A DNA stretch of 64,000 nucleotides from Halomonas sp. QHL1 (GTDB lineage: Bacteria; Pseudomonadota; Gammaproteobacteria; Pseudomonadales; Halomonadaceae). Position numbers and translations under genes: made by a program. How positions within the stretch are numbered: position 1 is the stretch's first letter; each line of letters opens with the position of its first letter. The DNA lies in assembly GCF_001882345.1 (NCBI RefSeq), contig NZ_MINL01000001.1, forward strand, positions 3,357,852-3,421,851. Reading direction: 5' to 3'. This document shows positions 29,240 to 37,731 of this stretch, piece after piece. The notes below the pieces were generated by a model, which saw nothing but the letters and a program-made list of their open reading frames with translations, was not told the origin of the DNA and did not search any database.

Positions 29240-30430
29240 GTGACCCAACGCCTGCGCCTGAATAAAAATGCTGACCGCCGCCTGAAAGCGGGCCACCTCT
29301 GGATTTACTCCAATGAGGTGGATATCAAAGAGACGCCGCTGAAAAACTTTGCGGCAGGCGAAACCGCACTGGTAGAAGCCTCCAATGGTAAAGTGATGGC
29401 TGTCGCCTATGTAAACCCGCATTCGTTAATTGCTGCCAGAGTGATGTCGCGTGACCCTGAAATGCGCTTGGATCGCTCGCTGTTTGTGCACCGCTTTAAT
29501 CAAGCGCTGTCGCTGCGTCAGCGCCTTTATGCGCAGCCGTTCTACCGCTTGATTCACGGCGAAGGCGACCTGTTGCCAGGCTTGGTGATCGATCGTTTTG
29601 GTGATGTCCTCGTCGTGCAGCTCAATACCGCGGGTATGCAGGCGCTGGCGGATGAAATTGTCGATGCGCTGGAAAAAGTCATCAAACCGGAAGTGATCGT
29701 TTTCCGTAACGACACCGGTGGCCGTCGTCAGGAAGGTCTTGAGGCCCACGTTGAAGTCATTAAAGGCACGCTGCCTGACGAAGTGGTGTTGGAAGAGAAC
29801 GGCACTCGTTTTGTCGTGCCTGTTCTGAACGGTCAGAAAACCGGCTGGTTCTTTGATCACCGCGTTAATCGCGAATGGGTCAATCGCCAGGTGGAAGGTA
29901 AGCGCATGCTGGACGTATTCAGCTACGTAGGTGGTTGGGGCGTTCAGGCGGCTGTTCACGGCGCGAAAGAGGTGATGTGCCTGGACTCTTCAGGCCCAGC
30001 GCTAGACCAAGTTGCGCGAAATGCCGAGCTCAATGGGGTACAGGATAAGGTAGCGGTTAGTGAGGGAGACGCGTTTGAAGCGCTAGCAGCGTTGAAGGCA
30101 GAGGGCGAGGAGTTTGACGTGGTCATTATTGACCCGCCGGCGTTTATCAAAAAGCGCAAGGATATCCCTAACGGCGAGCGCGCCTATGCCCGCTTGAACC
30201 GCGAAGCCATGCGACTGTTGGGTCGTGATGGTCTGCTGCTGTCAGCCTCTTGCTCAATGCATCTGGCACCTGAGCGTTTAATGGACGTAGTGCGTGGTGC
30301 GGTTCGCCATCAGGATCGTCACGGGCAGGTGATTTTCCAAGGCCATCAAGGGCCTGATCATCCGGTGCATCCAGCTATCCCTGAAACGTCTTACCTGAAG
30401 GCGCTAGGTGTGCGAGTGTTCCGCGACTAG
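29240..30430 (+). CDS. rlmI: RlmI-like class I rRNA cytosine methyltransferase
   Basis: SAM-dependent enzyme; the best-known relative, RlmI, methylates C1962 of 23S rRNA. The 396 residues have an N-terminal PUA domain (RLRLNKNADRRLKAGHLWIYSNEVD), an EEHV/RlmI-like middle domain (HGEGDLLPGLVIDRFGDVLVVQL) and a Rossmann SAM domain. That domain has VFSYVGGWGVQAAVHGA, DPPAF (VVIIDPPAFIKKRKD) and LLSASCSMHL, where the cysteine is expected in catalysis. I chose the GTG at 29240 with TTGGAG upstream; a TTG at 29228 is also in frame. The precise target should be treated as inferred. Confidence 0.85.
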   Translation: MTQRLRLNKNADRRLKAGHLWIYSNEVDIKETPLKNFAAGETALVEASNGKVMAVAYVNPHSLIAARVMSRDPEMRLDRSLFVHRFNQALSLRQRLYAQPFYRLIHGEGDLLPGLVIDRFGDVLVVQLNTAGMQALADEIVDALEKVIKPEVIVFRNDTGGRRQEGLEAHVEVIKGTLPDEVVLEENGTRFVVPVLNGQKTGWFFDHRVNREWVNRQVEGKRMLDVFSYVGGWGVQAAVHGAKEVMCLDSSGPALDQVARNAELNGVQDKVAVSEGDAFEALAALKAEGEEFDVVIIDPPAFIKKRKDIPNGERAYARLNREAMRLLGRDGLLLSASCSMHLAPERLMDVVRGAVRHQDRHGQVIFQGHQGPDHPVHPAIPETSYLKALGVRVFRD

Positions 30431-30494
30431 TTCATGTGGACAGGATCCAGAGAAGCCAGCGTACAGGGGAGTCAAGGTGCACAGGAGTTAGCCG

Positions 30495-30929
30495 ATGGAG
30501 TGGGCGCTACCCGATCCTTTTGTGATCGATATCCGCGTGGCTGATGAGGCGATCGATGCTTATCAACACGTCAACAACAGCGAATACCTGCGCTGGGTTG
30601 AGCAGATTAGCTGGGCGCACTCGGTCGCGCTCGGCCTCTCTCTCGAGCGCTACCGAGAGCTTGACCGGGCAATGGTGGTTCACCGCCACGAGCTGGATTA
30701 CCTCGCGCCTGGCTTTGCAGGCGACGAGCTACAGCTTGCTACCTGGATTGTCGATTGCGATGAGCGCTTCAGTCTAACGAGACGTTTTCAGCTAGTACGC
30801 GTCAGCGATGCGAAAACACTGCTTTATGCCCGCACGCGCTTTGCCTGTGTGGCGCTTACTTCGGGTCGGCCCAAACGCCTGCCCGAGGAGTATCGACGCA
30901 TTTACGGCGGCGCGGTTGTTGTGGAGTGA
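30495..30929 (+). CDS. Acyl-CoA thioesterase, hotdog fold (YbgC/FadM type)
   Basis: A 144-residue hotdog-fold protein with the 4-hydroxybenzoyl-CoA thioesterase pattern: the aspartate/histidine motif DAYQHVNNSEYLRWVEQ near residues 22-38 and a central RHELDYLAPGFAGDEL strand. These enzymes hydrolyse acyl-CoA thioesters in the cytoplasm; the chain-length preference is not visible. It starts 64 bases after the rlmI-like gene and is followed by a terminator, so it may end that transcript. Confidence 0.85.
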   Translation: MEWALPDPFVIDIRVADEAIDAYQHVNNSEYLRWVEQISWAHSVALGLSLERYRELDRAMVVHRHELDYLAPGFAGDELQLATWIVDCDERFSLTRRFQLVRVSDAKTLLYARTRFACVALTSGRPKRLPEEYRRIYGGAVVVE

Positions 30930-30985
30930 CGGCGAACAAAGTGGATTTTTTCGTGCAGAATCGGTAATCGCTAGATTTTTCTCCT

Positions 30986-31014
30986 AAAAAACGCCTTAAC
31001 CGGCGTTTTTTTTG
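30986..31014 (+). terminator. Terminator after the thioesterase gene
   Basis: AAAAAACGCC / GGCGTTTTTTTT with a TTAACC loop. Confidence 0.9.
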
Positions 31015-31103
31015 TTTTGCGTTCCTGGGGTGGTGGTCAACGTTAGCTGTGCTGTAATTTGCTTAACAACACGACTGACCTTTAAAAGCACAGGAAAAAT
31101 CCA

Positions 31104-32222
31104 ATGAAAATCGCCGTCCCCAAAGAGATCAAAAATCACGAATATCGCGTGGCTTTAACACCTACCGGCGCACGGGAATTAACCGGACGCGGCCATCAGG
31201 TGAGCGTTCAGGCCGGAGCTGGTGAAGGTGCAGGCTTTAGCGATGCTGATTTCCAAGCCGCCGGCGCACAAATAGAAGCGGTTGTGGATACTTTGTGGCG
31301 TAACGCCGAGCTGATCCTCAAGGTGAAAGAACCGCAGCCGGACGAGGTGACGCGACTCACCCCGCAGCATACGCTGTTCACCTATCTACATCTTGCCGCC
31401 GAAGAGCCCCTTACCCGCGGTCTGATGGAGAGCGGTGCCACCTGTATCGCCTACGAAACCATTACCGATGCCCGCGGTGGCCTGCCGCTGCTGGCGCCTA
31501 TGAGCACCGTGGCGGGACGAATGGCGGTACAAGCGGGTGCTCATAGCCTTGAGAAGGCCCAGGGCGGTGCAGGCGTGCTGCTGCCCGGTGTACCCGGTGT
31601 AGCGCCGGGTAAGGTAACCGTGATTGGCGGTGGCGTAGTGGGCGAAAACGCTGCACGCATGGCGCTGGGGTTAGGCGCGGAGGTGACCATTCTGGATAAG
31701 TCGTTAGCACGGCTTGAAGTACTGGATGACCGTTATCAGGGCCGCATCAAAACGGTTTATTCCACCGCAGACGCGCTGGAAACGGCTACCCGTGAGTCGG
31801 ATATGATCATTGGCGCGGTGCTGGTACCCGGTGCCGCTGCGCCAAAATTGATAACGCGCAGCATGCTGGCTGATATGAAGCCTGGCAGCGTACTGGTCGA
31901 TGTTGCGATCGATCAGGGCGGCTGTTTTGAAACCAGTAGGCCCACCACCCATGCCGAGCCGACCTACATAGTCGATGGGGTGGTGCACTACTGTGTGGCC
32001 AATATGCCCGGCGCGGTAGCACGTACGTCTACCCAGGGGTTGACCAACGCCACGCTGCCCTTTGTGCTCGCCCTGGCTGATAAGGGCTGGCAGCAGGCGC
32101 TGCGTGACGACCCGCACTTCCTGCCGGGACTGAACGTGCACGCGGGCCAGGTCACCTACCAGGCCGTAGCGGATGCCTTTGGGCTGGAAAGTAGGGACCC
32201 TGCGAGCGTTGTTGGCAGCTAA
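31104..32222 (+). CDS. ald: Alanine dehydrogenase
   Basis: NAD-dependent interconversion of L-alanine with pyruvate and ammonia. The 372-residue protein begins [20 protein letters not shown], the family signature with the pyruvate-binding arginine. It carries the conserved KVKEPQ lysine segment, the catalytic histidine in HLAAEEPLT and the Rossmann loop [20 protein letters not shown]. The second signature is [18 protein letters not shown]. It stands alone, with its own ribosome binding site (CAGGAAAAA) and inverted repeats after it. Confidence 0.95.
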   Translation: MKIAVPKEIKNHEYRVALTPTGARELTGRGHQVSVQAGAGEGAGFSDADFQAAGAQIEAVVDTLWRNAELILKVKEPQPDEVTRLTPQHTLFTYLHLAAEEPLTRGLMESGATCIAYETITDARGGLPLLAPMSTVAGRMAVQAGAHSLEKAQGGAGVLLPGVPGVAPGKVTVIGGGVVGENAARMALGLGAEVTILDKSLARLEVLDDRYQGRIKTVYSTADALETATRESDMIIGAVLVPGAAAPKLITRSMLADMKPGSVLVDVAIDQGGCFETSRPTTHAEPTYIVDGVVHYCVANMPGAVARTSTQGLTNATLPFVLALADKGWQQALRDDPHFLPGLNVHAGQVTYQAVADAFGLESRDPASVVGS

Positions 32223-32263
32223 GCTTTTGAAAGCTAGCTGCCGGCGGCTAATTAATAAGCCGC
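32214..32263. terminator. Two hairpins between converging ald and slyX
   Basis: GGCAGCT / AGCTGCC with a nested AGCTTT/AAAGCT (32214-32242) overlaps the ald stop codon. A second stem GCGGCT / AGCCGC follows (about 32245-32263). Neither is followed by a long T tract, so the terminator role is inferred from position. Confidence 0.5.
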
Positions 32264-32282
32264 ATCGGGAGCTGTCGCTAGT

Positions 32283-32531
32283 TCAGTAGTGCGGCGGAAG
32301 TTCATCCTCGGGGCGCTGGCCGCCCTGAGGGTCGCTTGCCTGAAGTGCCTGGTGCTGCTCGCGCAGACGTTCACGCATTAGCCCGCTGAGCTGCTCCAGT
32401 TTCTCCAGGCGCCGCTCCTGTTGTACCACTGCTTGATCCAGGGTATCCAGCCAGTGCTCTTGATGGGCTAAGCGGCTCTCTAAAGATTCAAGACGTTGAA
32501 CTAGGTCAACAGGCGATAATTCGTGGGTCAT
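32283..32531 (-). CDS. slyX: SlyX-like coiled-coil protein
   Basis: An 82-residue soluble coiled-coil (residues 8-60, for example LVQRLESLESRLAHQEHWLDTLDQAVVQQERRLEKLEQ) ending in a proline-rich tail EDELPPHY, both typical of SlyX. The function of the family is unknown. It converges on ald and is divergent from the cold-shock-domain gene. Confidence 0.87.
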   Translation of the reverse strand: MTHELSPVDLVQRLESLESRLAHQEHWLDTLDQAVVQQERRLEKLEQLSGLMRERLREQHQALQASDPQGGQRPEDELPPHY

Positions 32532-32643
32532 GATAACATTGCAGCCTTATGTAGTAGTATGCCGGTGCTATTGGGAATGGGCCTGATAGTACGGGTATTG
32601 TCCTTCGTCTGTTACCCATACAACAAGAGAGCTTTTTTTTTCT

Positions 32644-33168
32644 ATGAACCCAAAAGTTGTGTTTCGCTGTTTCTTAATCAGTGTATTACTTGCCGCCCCC
32701 ACGCCACTTTTGTTGGCGGGGATTGTTCATTTAACCAATAGTGCCCTCGCTGAACAGTTAATGGAGGTGTTGGCAGACAGTGGCGGGGTCTATATTGCCG
32801 TTGCTATAGGTAGTTTTATTGTTCTGTGTATTGGCACATTAGCGTCTGCCGCTTTTGCGCCCTCGATTGTGGTGGCTCACTCCAAGCCAGCACCGCGCCA
32901 GCCCCAAGCAGCCGCTCCGTTGGACGATGATGAGGATGAAGATATCATCGACCCTAACGATGGCCGTGAAGAGGGTGAAGTGAAGTGGTTTAATACCAAC
33001 AAAGGCTACGGTTTTATTACCCGCGATAATGGCGAAGATGTGTTTGTTCACTTCCGTGCCATTCGTGGCCGTGGTCCGCGTATGTTGGCAGAAGGCCAAA
33101 TTGTGCGTTATCACGTGATTAAAAATGAGCGTGGTTTGCAGGCCGACGATGTGAGTATTATTGAGTGA
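32644..33168 (+). CDS. Membrane-anchored cold-shock-domain protein
   Basis: A 174-residue two-part protein. Residues 6-29 and 49-72 are hydrophobic membrane helices. An alanine/proline stretch and a highly acidic linker (LDDDEDEDIIDPNDGREE, 93-110) lead to a complete cold-shock domain (110-174). RNA-binding motifs RNP1 KGYGFI (120-125) and RNP2 VFVHF (133-137) are intact, as is the EVKWFN strand. With two helices, the domain probably faces the cytoplasm, where it could bind RNA at the membrane. This layout is unlike the classic 70-residue Csp. Nine T residues (32633-32641) lie between its AAGAGAG ribosome binding site and the ATG. A strong terminator follows. Confidence 0.85.
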   Translation: MNPKVVFRCFLISVLLAAPTPLLLAGIVHLTNSALAEQLMEVLADSGGVYIAVAIGSFIVLCIGTLASAAFAPSIVVAHSKPAPRQPQAAAPLDDDEDEDIIDPNDGREEGEVKWFNTNKGYGFITRDNGEDVFVHFRAIRGRGPRMLAEGQIVRYHVIKNERGLQADDVSIIE

Positions 33169-33202
33169 GCCCAACGTCTAGCTAAATTGATCGTTGGATA
33201 GC

Positions 33203-33230
33203 AAACGACCCCGCTTCGGCGGGGTCGTTT
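33203..33230. terminator. Bidirectional terminator after the cold-shock-domain gene
   Basis: Perfect 12-base stem AAACGACCCCGC / GCGGGGTCGTTT closed by a stable TTCG tetraloop. It lies between two converging genes. Confidence 0.93.
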
Positions 33231-33246
33231 ACGTTTAAGCACTCGC

Positions 33247-33636
33247 TTAACGCCCTGAATCGGGCCACTCTATTGCGCCTTCTTTCCCGCCGGGCAACAC
33301 TTGCCAAAAGCGGTCGGGATCATCCCCGGGGTGCCAGCCGCCTAGTGAGCAGCGTACCTCGGTTTGCAAGGCCTCCGCGGCCTGCTGGGCACACTCCTGG
33401 TCGGTCATCCACGGCGTGTGGTTGCTATCAAACCATAGGCTGGCAAACCCATCAGCGGCTTTGTCTACCAGCAATACCGGCACGCAGTCGCCCTGGTATT
33501 GGCCGCGGGTTTTCCATTGGCCTTTGCCTGCGGGGCTCAGCGGCGGTGCGATTAGCGCGCTTTTCAACCACTCATTGAGCGCATCAAGCGACACGCTGGC
33601 TAGGTAAATCTCTATATCGGGGTAACGCTCAATCAT
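33247..33636 (-). CDS. Conserved hypothetical protein coupled to dapE
   Basis: A 129-residue soluble protein I do not recognise. It begins [24 protein letters not shown] and has three cysteines and six tryptophans, for example [19 protein letters not shown]; no signal peptide or membrane segment is present. Its start overlaps the dapE stop by 4 bases (ATGA), so it is translated with dapE and is the last gene of the dapD-dapE unit. This suggests a role linked to that transcript but not a function. A terminator shared with the converging gene follows. Confidence 0.78.
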   Translation of the reverse strand: MIERYPDIEIYLASVSLDALNEWLKSALIAPPLSPAGKGQWKTRGQYQGDCVPVLLVDKAADGFASLWFDSNHTPWMTDQECAQQAAEALQTEVRCSLGGWHPGDDPDRFWQVLPGGKEGAIEWPDSGR

Positions 33637-34805
33637 AGGTTTACCTCGCCGGAGGAGAGCAGCGCTTGCAGCGTCGCTTCGTAAATCCGGCTTAAGTCGT
33701 CCAGATCGCTGGCGCGAACACGCTCATTGACCTTATGGATAGTATCGTTGAGCGGGCCTAGCTCGACCACTTGAGCGCCAAGGGTGGCGATAAAGCGGCC
33801 ATCCGAGGTGCCGCCGCTGGTAGAGAGCGCCGGGCGCTCGCCGGTCACCGCTTCAACGCCTTTAATGGCGGCGTCAACCAGCGCGCCTTCCGCGGTTAAA
33901 AACGGCTCACCGTTGAGCGTCCAATCTACCTGATACTCCAATCCGTGCTGGTCGAGAATGGCCTCTGTGCGCGCTTTAAGCTCTTCATGGGTCACCTCGG
34001 TGGAGAAGCGAAAGTTAAACACCACTTCCACATCGCCAGGGATCACGTTGGTGGCCCCGGTGCCTGCGCGCAGATTGGAAATCTGAAAGCTGGTGGCGGG
34101 AAAAAAGTCGTTGCCCGTGTCCCAGTGCTCGTTGACCAGCGCATCCAGCGCTGGCATCGCCTGGTGGATCGGATTACGCGCTAAATGCGGATAGGCCACA
34201 TGACCCTGCACGCCTTTAATGTGCAGGGTGGCCCCCAGTGAGCCGCGGCGCCCGTTTTTTATCACATCGCCCAGGCGCGTGGTCGAGGATGGCTCGCCGA
34301 CAATGCAGTAGTCGAGGCGCTCATTGCGCTCGCGCAGGTGTTCGACCACCGCGCGGGTGCCGTCGACTGCCGGGCCCTCTTCGTCGGAGGTGATCAGAAA
34401 AGCAATACGGCCATCGTGATCCGGGTGATTGGTCACAAAGCGCTCAACGGCGGTCAGCATTGAGGCTAAGCTGCCTTTCATATCCGCCGCACCGCGTCCG
34501 CACAGCATGCCCTCGTCGTCAATGCAGGGCTCAAACGGTGGGTACTGCCAGTTGGTATAGGGGCCGCTGGGTACCACGTCGGTGTGACCGGCAAAGGCCA
34601 CCACCGGGCCGTGATGACCGCGAACCGCCCAGAAATTCTTTACGTCGCCAAACGGCAGCCGCTCAATATGAAAACCGAGCGCTGCTAAGCGCTCGATCAT
34701 GAGTTCCTGGCAGCCTTCATCGTCCGGCGTTACCGAGGCCCGGCTGAGCAGCTCAAAGGCGAGTGTGAGCGTCGGGGACAATCCTTCAGGCTCAGTTGTG
34801 GGCAT
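33633..34805 (-). CDS. dapE: Succinyl-diaminopimelate desuccinylase
   Basis: Zinc metallohydrolase that releases succinate to give LL-diaminopimelate for lysine and the cell wall. The 390-residue M20 peptidase-like enzyme has the metal-binding histidine in [11 protein letters not shown], the bridging aspartate (GRGAADMKG), the catalytic glutamates in ITSDEEGPA, and a dimerisation domain in the middle. The terminal histidine is in [13 protein letters not shown]. It overlaps dapD by 14 bases upstream and the hypothetical gene by 4 bases downstream. Confidence 0.96.
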   Translation of the reverse strand: MPTTEPEGLSPTLTLAFELLSRASVTPDDEGCQELMIERLAALGFHIERLPFGDVKNFWAVRGHHGPVVAFAGHTDVVPSGPYTNWQYPPFEPCIDDEGMLCGRGAADMKGSLASMLTAVERFVTNHPDHDGRIAFLITSDEEGPAVDGTRAVVEHLRERNERLDYCIVGEPSSTTRLGDVIKNGRRGSLGATLHIKGVQGHVAYPHLARNPIHQAMPALDALVNEHWDTGNDFFPATSFQISNLRAGTGATNVIPGDVEVVFNFRFSTEVTHEELKARTEAILDQHGLEYQVDWTLNGEPFLTAEGALVDAAIKGVEAVTGERPALSTSGGTSDGRFIATLGAQVVELGPLNDTIHKVNERVRASDLDDLSRIYEATLQALLSSGEVNL

Positions 34806-35817
34806 GCAGCGCCTCGTTCAAGGCGATAGCGCTTTTATTGGTCAAGCACTCAATGCGGCCATTCTGGGAGTTGCGGCGCCATAGCTGGTCGTCTTGTCCG
34901 GCCAGCTCGCGGGCGGCAACGGTGTTCACTTCCTGGCCTTGGTCATCCAGTAAGGTTACTTTGGAGCCAGCGGTGATATACAGACCTGCTTCTACCGTGC
35001 AGCGGTCACCCAGCGGAATGCCGATGCCGGCGTTGGCGCCGATCAAGCAGCCTTCCCCGACCTTAATGACGATATTGCCGCCACCTGAGAGGGTGCCCAT
35101 AGTTGAGCAGCCGCCGCCCAAGTCGGAGCCTTTGCCGATCATCACCCCGGCTGAGATACGGCCTTCGATCATACCGGGGCCTTCCGTGCCCGCATTGAAG
35201 TTGACGAAGCCTTCGTGCATGACGGTAGTGCCTTCGCCGAGGTAAGCGCCCAGGCGCACCCGCGCTGTATCACCAATGCGGATGCCGGTGGGAACCACGT
35301 AGTCGGTCATTTTGGGGAATTTATCGACACAGTCGACGGACAGCGCGCGGCCCGCCATGCGCGCCTTCAAGCGGCGTGTAGGCAACTCTTCAATGTCGAT
35401 GGCGCCTTCGTTGGTCCAGGCAATATTGCGCAGCAGGCCAAACATGCCGGTGAGATCGAGACCGTGAGGTTTGACCAAGCGGTGCGACAGCAGGTGCAGT
35501 TTTAAATACACCTCTGGCGCGGTTTGTGGCGCTTCGTCGCTCTCTAGAAACATCGCAACCAGCGGGCGCTGGCTGGCAGAGAGCGCTTCGGCAAGCTCTG
35601 CCTGGTCAGAGTGCCCGGCGGCTTCTAACGCTTTAGCCAAGCGTGTGCAGTCTTCGGGCAAAAAGCTGATGGCGGCGTTGCCTTGGGGGGCGTCAAGAGC
35701 CTGTTTAGCGGCTTCCACTAGGCTGGCTGGCGGGTTGAGCAGCGGCGCCGGGTAGTAGATTTCCAGCCAGTCGCCCTGGGTGTTTTGGGTGCCGATTCCA
35801 AGCGCAAAGCTCAGCAT
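34792..35817 (-). CDS. dapD: Tetrahydrodipicolinate N-succinyltransferase
   Basis: Succinylates tetrahydrodipicolinate, the step before DapC. The 341-residue protein is the longer (pseudomonad-type) DapD: an N-terminal domain to about residue 165, then a left-handed beta-helix ([50 protein letters not shown]). The C-terminus is [21 protein letters not shown]. It overlaps dapE by 14 bases and is 103 bases downstream of the ArsC-like gene. Confidence 0.95.
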   Translation of the reverse strand: MLSFALGIGTQNTQGDWLEIYYPAPLLNPPASLVEAAKQALDAPQGNAAISFLPEDCTRLAKALEAAGHSDQAELAEALSASQRPLVAMFLESDEAPQTAPEVYLKLHLLSHRLVKPHGLDLTGMFGLLRNIAWTNEGAIDIEELPTRRLKARMAGRALSVDCVDKFPKMTDYVVPTGIRIGDTARVRLGAYLGEGTTVMHEGFVNFNAGTEGPGMIEGRISAGVMIGKGSDLGGGCSTMGTLSGGGNIVIKVGEGCLIGANAGIGIPLGDRCTVEAGLYITAGSKVTLLDDQGQEVNTVAARELAGQDDQLWRRNSQNGRIECLTNKSAIALNEALHAHN

Positions 35818-35920
35818 AAGAAGGTGTCCTGTAGTGATAAATAGTGAAGAAAAATAGGCAAAGCCAAGGTGCCTGGTTGTTTAATTACTTTGCTGCTGAA
35901 GCACTTGGCCACTTGAGTAC

Positions 35921-36262
35921 TTAGCCGAGCTTGTCGTAATCGCCCTCGCGGTAGCCGACTAAGATAGTGGAGTCGTCTACTTCGAGCAGCGGCCGCTTCA
36001 GCAGCGTGGGATGTTTCATCAGTAGTTGGCGGGCCGAGTTGGCGTCGTAATCTTTTTCCTCATCGGAAAGTTCGCGCCAGGTTTTGCTGCGTTTGTTAAT
36101 GACTTCCACAAGCGGCACGCGATGTAAAATATGTTCTAGCAGCGCAGCGGAGAGACCATCTTTGCGCAGATCGTGGGTTTTATACAGCAGCGCTTTCTCA
36201 TCCAACGCTTTACGCGCTTTGCGGCAGGTATCGCAGTTATCGATGATATACAGCGTCAGCAT
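35921..36262 (-). CDS. ArsC/Spx-family reductase (YffB type)
   Basis: A 113-residue thioredoxin-fold protein with CDTCRKA (cysteines 9 and 12) at the N-terminus and the ArsC-family pattern NKRSKTWRELSDEEK ... LLMKHPTLLKRPLLEVDD. The E. coli homologue beside dapE, YffB, is of uncertain function, probably a glutathione-dependent thiol reductase rather than an arsenate reductase. It lies between dapC and dapD, and its ribosome binding site CAGGAGG is directly after the three tandem repeats. Confidence 0.88.
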   Translation of the reverse strand: MLTLYIIDNCDTCRKARKALDEKALLYKTHDLRKDGLSAALLEHILHRVPLVEVINKRSKTWRELSDEEKDYDANSARQLLMKHPTLLKRPLLEVDDSTILVGYREGDYDKLG

Positions 36263-36272
36263 ACGACCTCCT

Positions 36273-36317
36273 GAAAATGTTGAGCCAGAGAATGTTGAAC
36301 CAGAAAATGTTGAATGC
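36273..36317. repeat. Three 15-bp tandem repeats between dapC and the ArsC-like gene
   Basis: Units at 36273-36287, 36288-36302 and 36303-36317, each containing AATGTTGA, with one to three differences. They fill the gap from the dapC stop to the ribosome binding site of the next gene (reading on the minus strand). Confidence 0.85.
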
Positions 36318-36318
36318 G

Positions 36319-37515
36319 TTAACCGCGCTCTAAGAGTTGACGAATTCGTTGGGCGGCTTCAAGAGTGGGCGCTAGTTCTGCCACCAGCGCGAGGCGCAAA
36401 CGCCCTGCGCCGGGGTTAACACCATTTTCACCCGTACGCCCCATTAGGCTGCCCGGCAGTACGCTAACGTGCTGCTCGGCAAATAGCCTCTGCGTGAAGG
36501 CAATATCGTCGCCACTGGGCACCGCAGGCCATAGGTAAAAGCTAGCTTGTGGTGCGGGAAAATCCATGATCGGGGCAAGCACCTCGGTGACCGCGCTAAA
36601 TTTTTCGCGGTAGGCGTCGCGGTTGGCGCGCACGTGCTGCTCATCCTGCCAGGCGGCGATGGAGGCGTGCTGAAGCGGCAGCGACATGGCACAGCCATGG
36701 TAAGTGCGGTAGCGCTTAAACGGTGTGAGCAGTGCCGCATCCCCCGCTACAAAGCCCGAGCGCAGGCCCGGCAAGTTGGAGCGCTTGGAGAGCGAGTGAA
36801 ACACCACGCAGCGCCGGTAATCATCACGACCCAGCTCGGCGCAGGCTTGCAGCAGTCCCGGTGGTGGGGCGGCTTCATTGAGGTAGAGCTCCGAGTAGCA
36901 CTCGTCCGAGGCGATAATAAAGTCGTGTTCGTCGGCGAGAGCAATCAGCTGCTTAAATTCATTAAGGGGCGTGACCGCGCCGGTAGGGTTACCCGGCGAG
37001 CAGATAAAAACGATTTGCACGTCGCGCCACGTAGCGGCGGGCATAGTGCTAAAGTCGGGCCGAAAGTTGTTCTCAGCGGTGCAGTCTAAATAGAGCGGCT
37101 CGCCGCCTGCCAGCAGCGTCGCACCTTCGTAGATTTGATAAAACGGATTGGGTACCGCGACTTTCGCCGGGCGGCTGCGATCCAGTGCCGCCTGCACAAA
37201 GGCAAAAATGGCTTCCCGAGTGCCGTTAACGGGCACCACGTGCCGTTCGCTGTCGAGTTCGCGCAGTTGAAAGCGTTGTCTTGCCCAGTTGGCGATGGCT
37301 TGGCGGAGCGCTGGCAGGCCGTTGGACGCAGGATAACGGGCCATTTCCAGCTGGTGCGTCACCAGCGCTTCAAGCGCTGCGGGGTAGGGCGCGTGCTGGG
37401 GCTCGCCAATGGTCAGCGGGATATGCGCCAAGTCAGTTGGGGGCGTTAGTTCGGCTTTCAGTGCGGCCAGCTTTTCAAACGGGTAGGGATGCAGGGCGTC
37501 GAGGTCGGCGTTCAT
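36319..37515 (-). CDS. dapC: Succinyldiaminopimelate transaminase
   Basis: PLP aminotransferase that converts N-succinyl-2-amino-6-ketopimelate to N-succinyl-LL-diaminopimelate, between DapD and DapE. The 398 residues start MNADLDALHPYPFEKLAAL, as in the Pseudomonas DapC family. The fold-type I motifs follow: ICSPGNPTGA, IIASDECYSELYL and the PLP lysine in SLSKRSNLPGLRSG. The start at 37515 is chosen because the frame upstream to 37581 lacks conservation and because a promoter match lies between. It heads the dapC-arsC-like-dapD-dapE series. Confidence 0.94.
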   Translation of the reverse strand: MNADLDALHPYPFEKLAALKAELTPPTDLAHIPLTIGEPQHAPYPAALEALVTHQLEMARYPASNGLPALRQAIANWARQRFQLRELDSERHVVPVNGTREAIFAFVQAALDRSRPAKVAVPNPFYQIYEGATLLAGGEPLYLDCTAENNFRPDFSTMPAATWRDVQIVFICSPGNPTGAVTPLNEFKQLIALADEHDFIIASDECYSELYLNEAAPPPGLLQACAELGRDDYRRCVVFHSLSKRSNLPGLRSGFVAGDAALLTPFKRYRTYHGCAMSLPLQHASIAAWQDEQHVRANRDAYREKFSAVTEVLAPIMDFPAPQASFYLWPAVPSGDDIAFTQRLFAEQHVSVLPGSLMGRTGENGVNPGAGRLRLALVAELAPTLEAAQRIRQLLERG

Positions 37516-37552
37516 GATATGTCCGTTGATGGCTGGCTGGCGTAAACCGTCG

Positions 37553-37581
37553 ATTATAGGCAAGCCCCGGTGCAGGCTCAA
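37553..37581 (-). promoter_or_regulatory. Probable sigma-70 promoter of dapC
   Basis: On the minus strand TTGAGC (37581-37576), 17 bases, TATAAT (37558-37553), a full -10 consensus, 37 bases before the dapC ATG. This supports dapC having its own promoter rather than read-through from glnD. Confidence 0.7.
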
Positions 37582-37600
37582 ACCTAATGGTCGGCTCTAG

Positions 37601-37713
37601 TTAGGCTGCCGGTCGACAGGGTCACGAGGAGGCGCTGTAAATCCCTCCCTGGAAGCTACATTTGCCATCCATGGCAAATGACCTCCTCTTTGACCTGTCC
37701 CCGGCGCCTTAGG
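37601..37713. repeat. Large imperfect palindrome in the glnD-dapC gap
   Basis: A two-level inverted repeat. The inner hairpin is perfect: CATTTGCCAT (37659-37668), CC, ATGGCAAATG (37671-37680). The outer arms pair GACAGGGTCACGAGGAGG (37615-37632) with CCTCCTCTTTGACCTGTC (37682-37699), and the pairing continues outward through GCCGG / CCGGC. A 26-base unpaired insert (37633-37658) sits in the left arm only. Its form resembles dispersed intergenic repeats I recall from Halomonas genomes. No second copy is seen in this window. Confidence 0.8.
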
Positions 37714-37731
37714 CTAATGCTGATTAAGCGT

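Noticed and set aside
30495-30929. Small gene as a fragment of a larger broken gene
   Set aside because: The length of 144 residues is complete for a hotdog thioesterase and its motifs are all present.
36273-36317. Possible CRISPR array
   Set aside because: The three repeats are directly adjacent without unique spacers and there are no cas genes.
37601-37713. Insertion sequence
   Set aside because: There is no room for a transposase and no target duplication is visible; at most a non-autonomous element.
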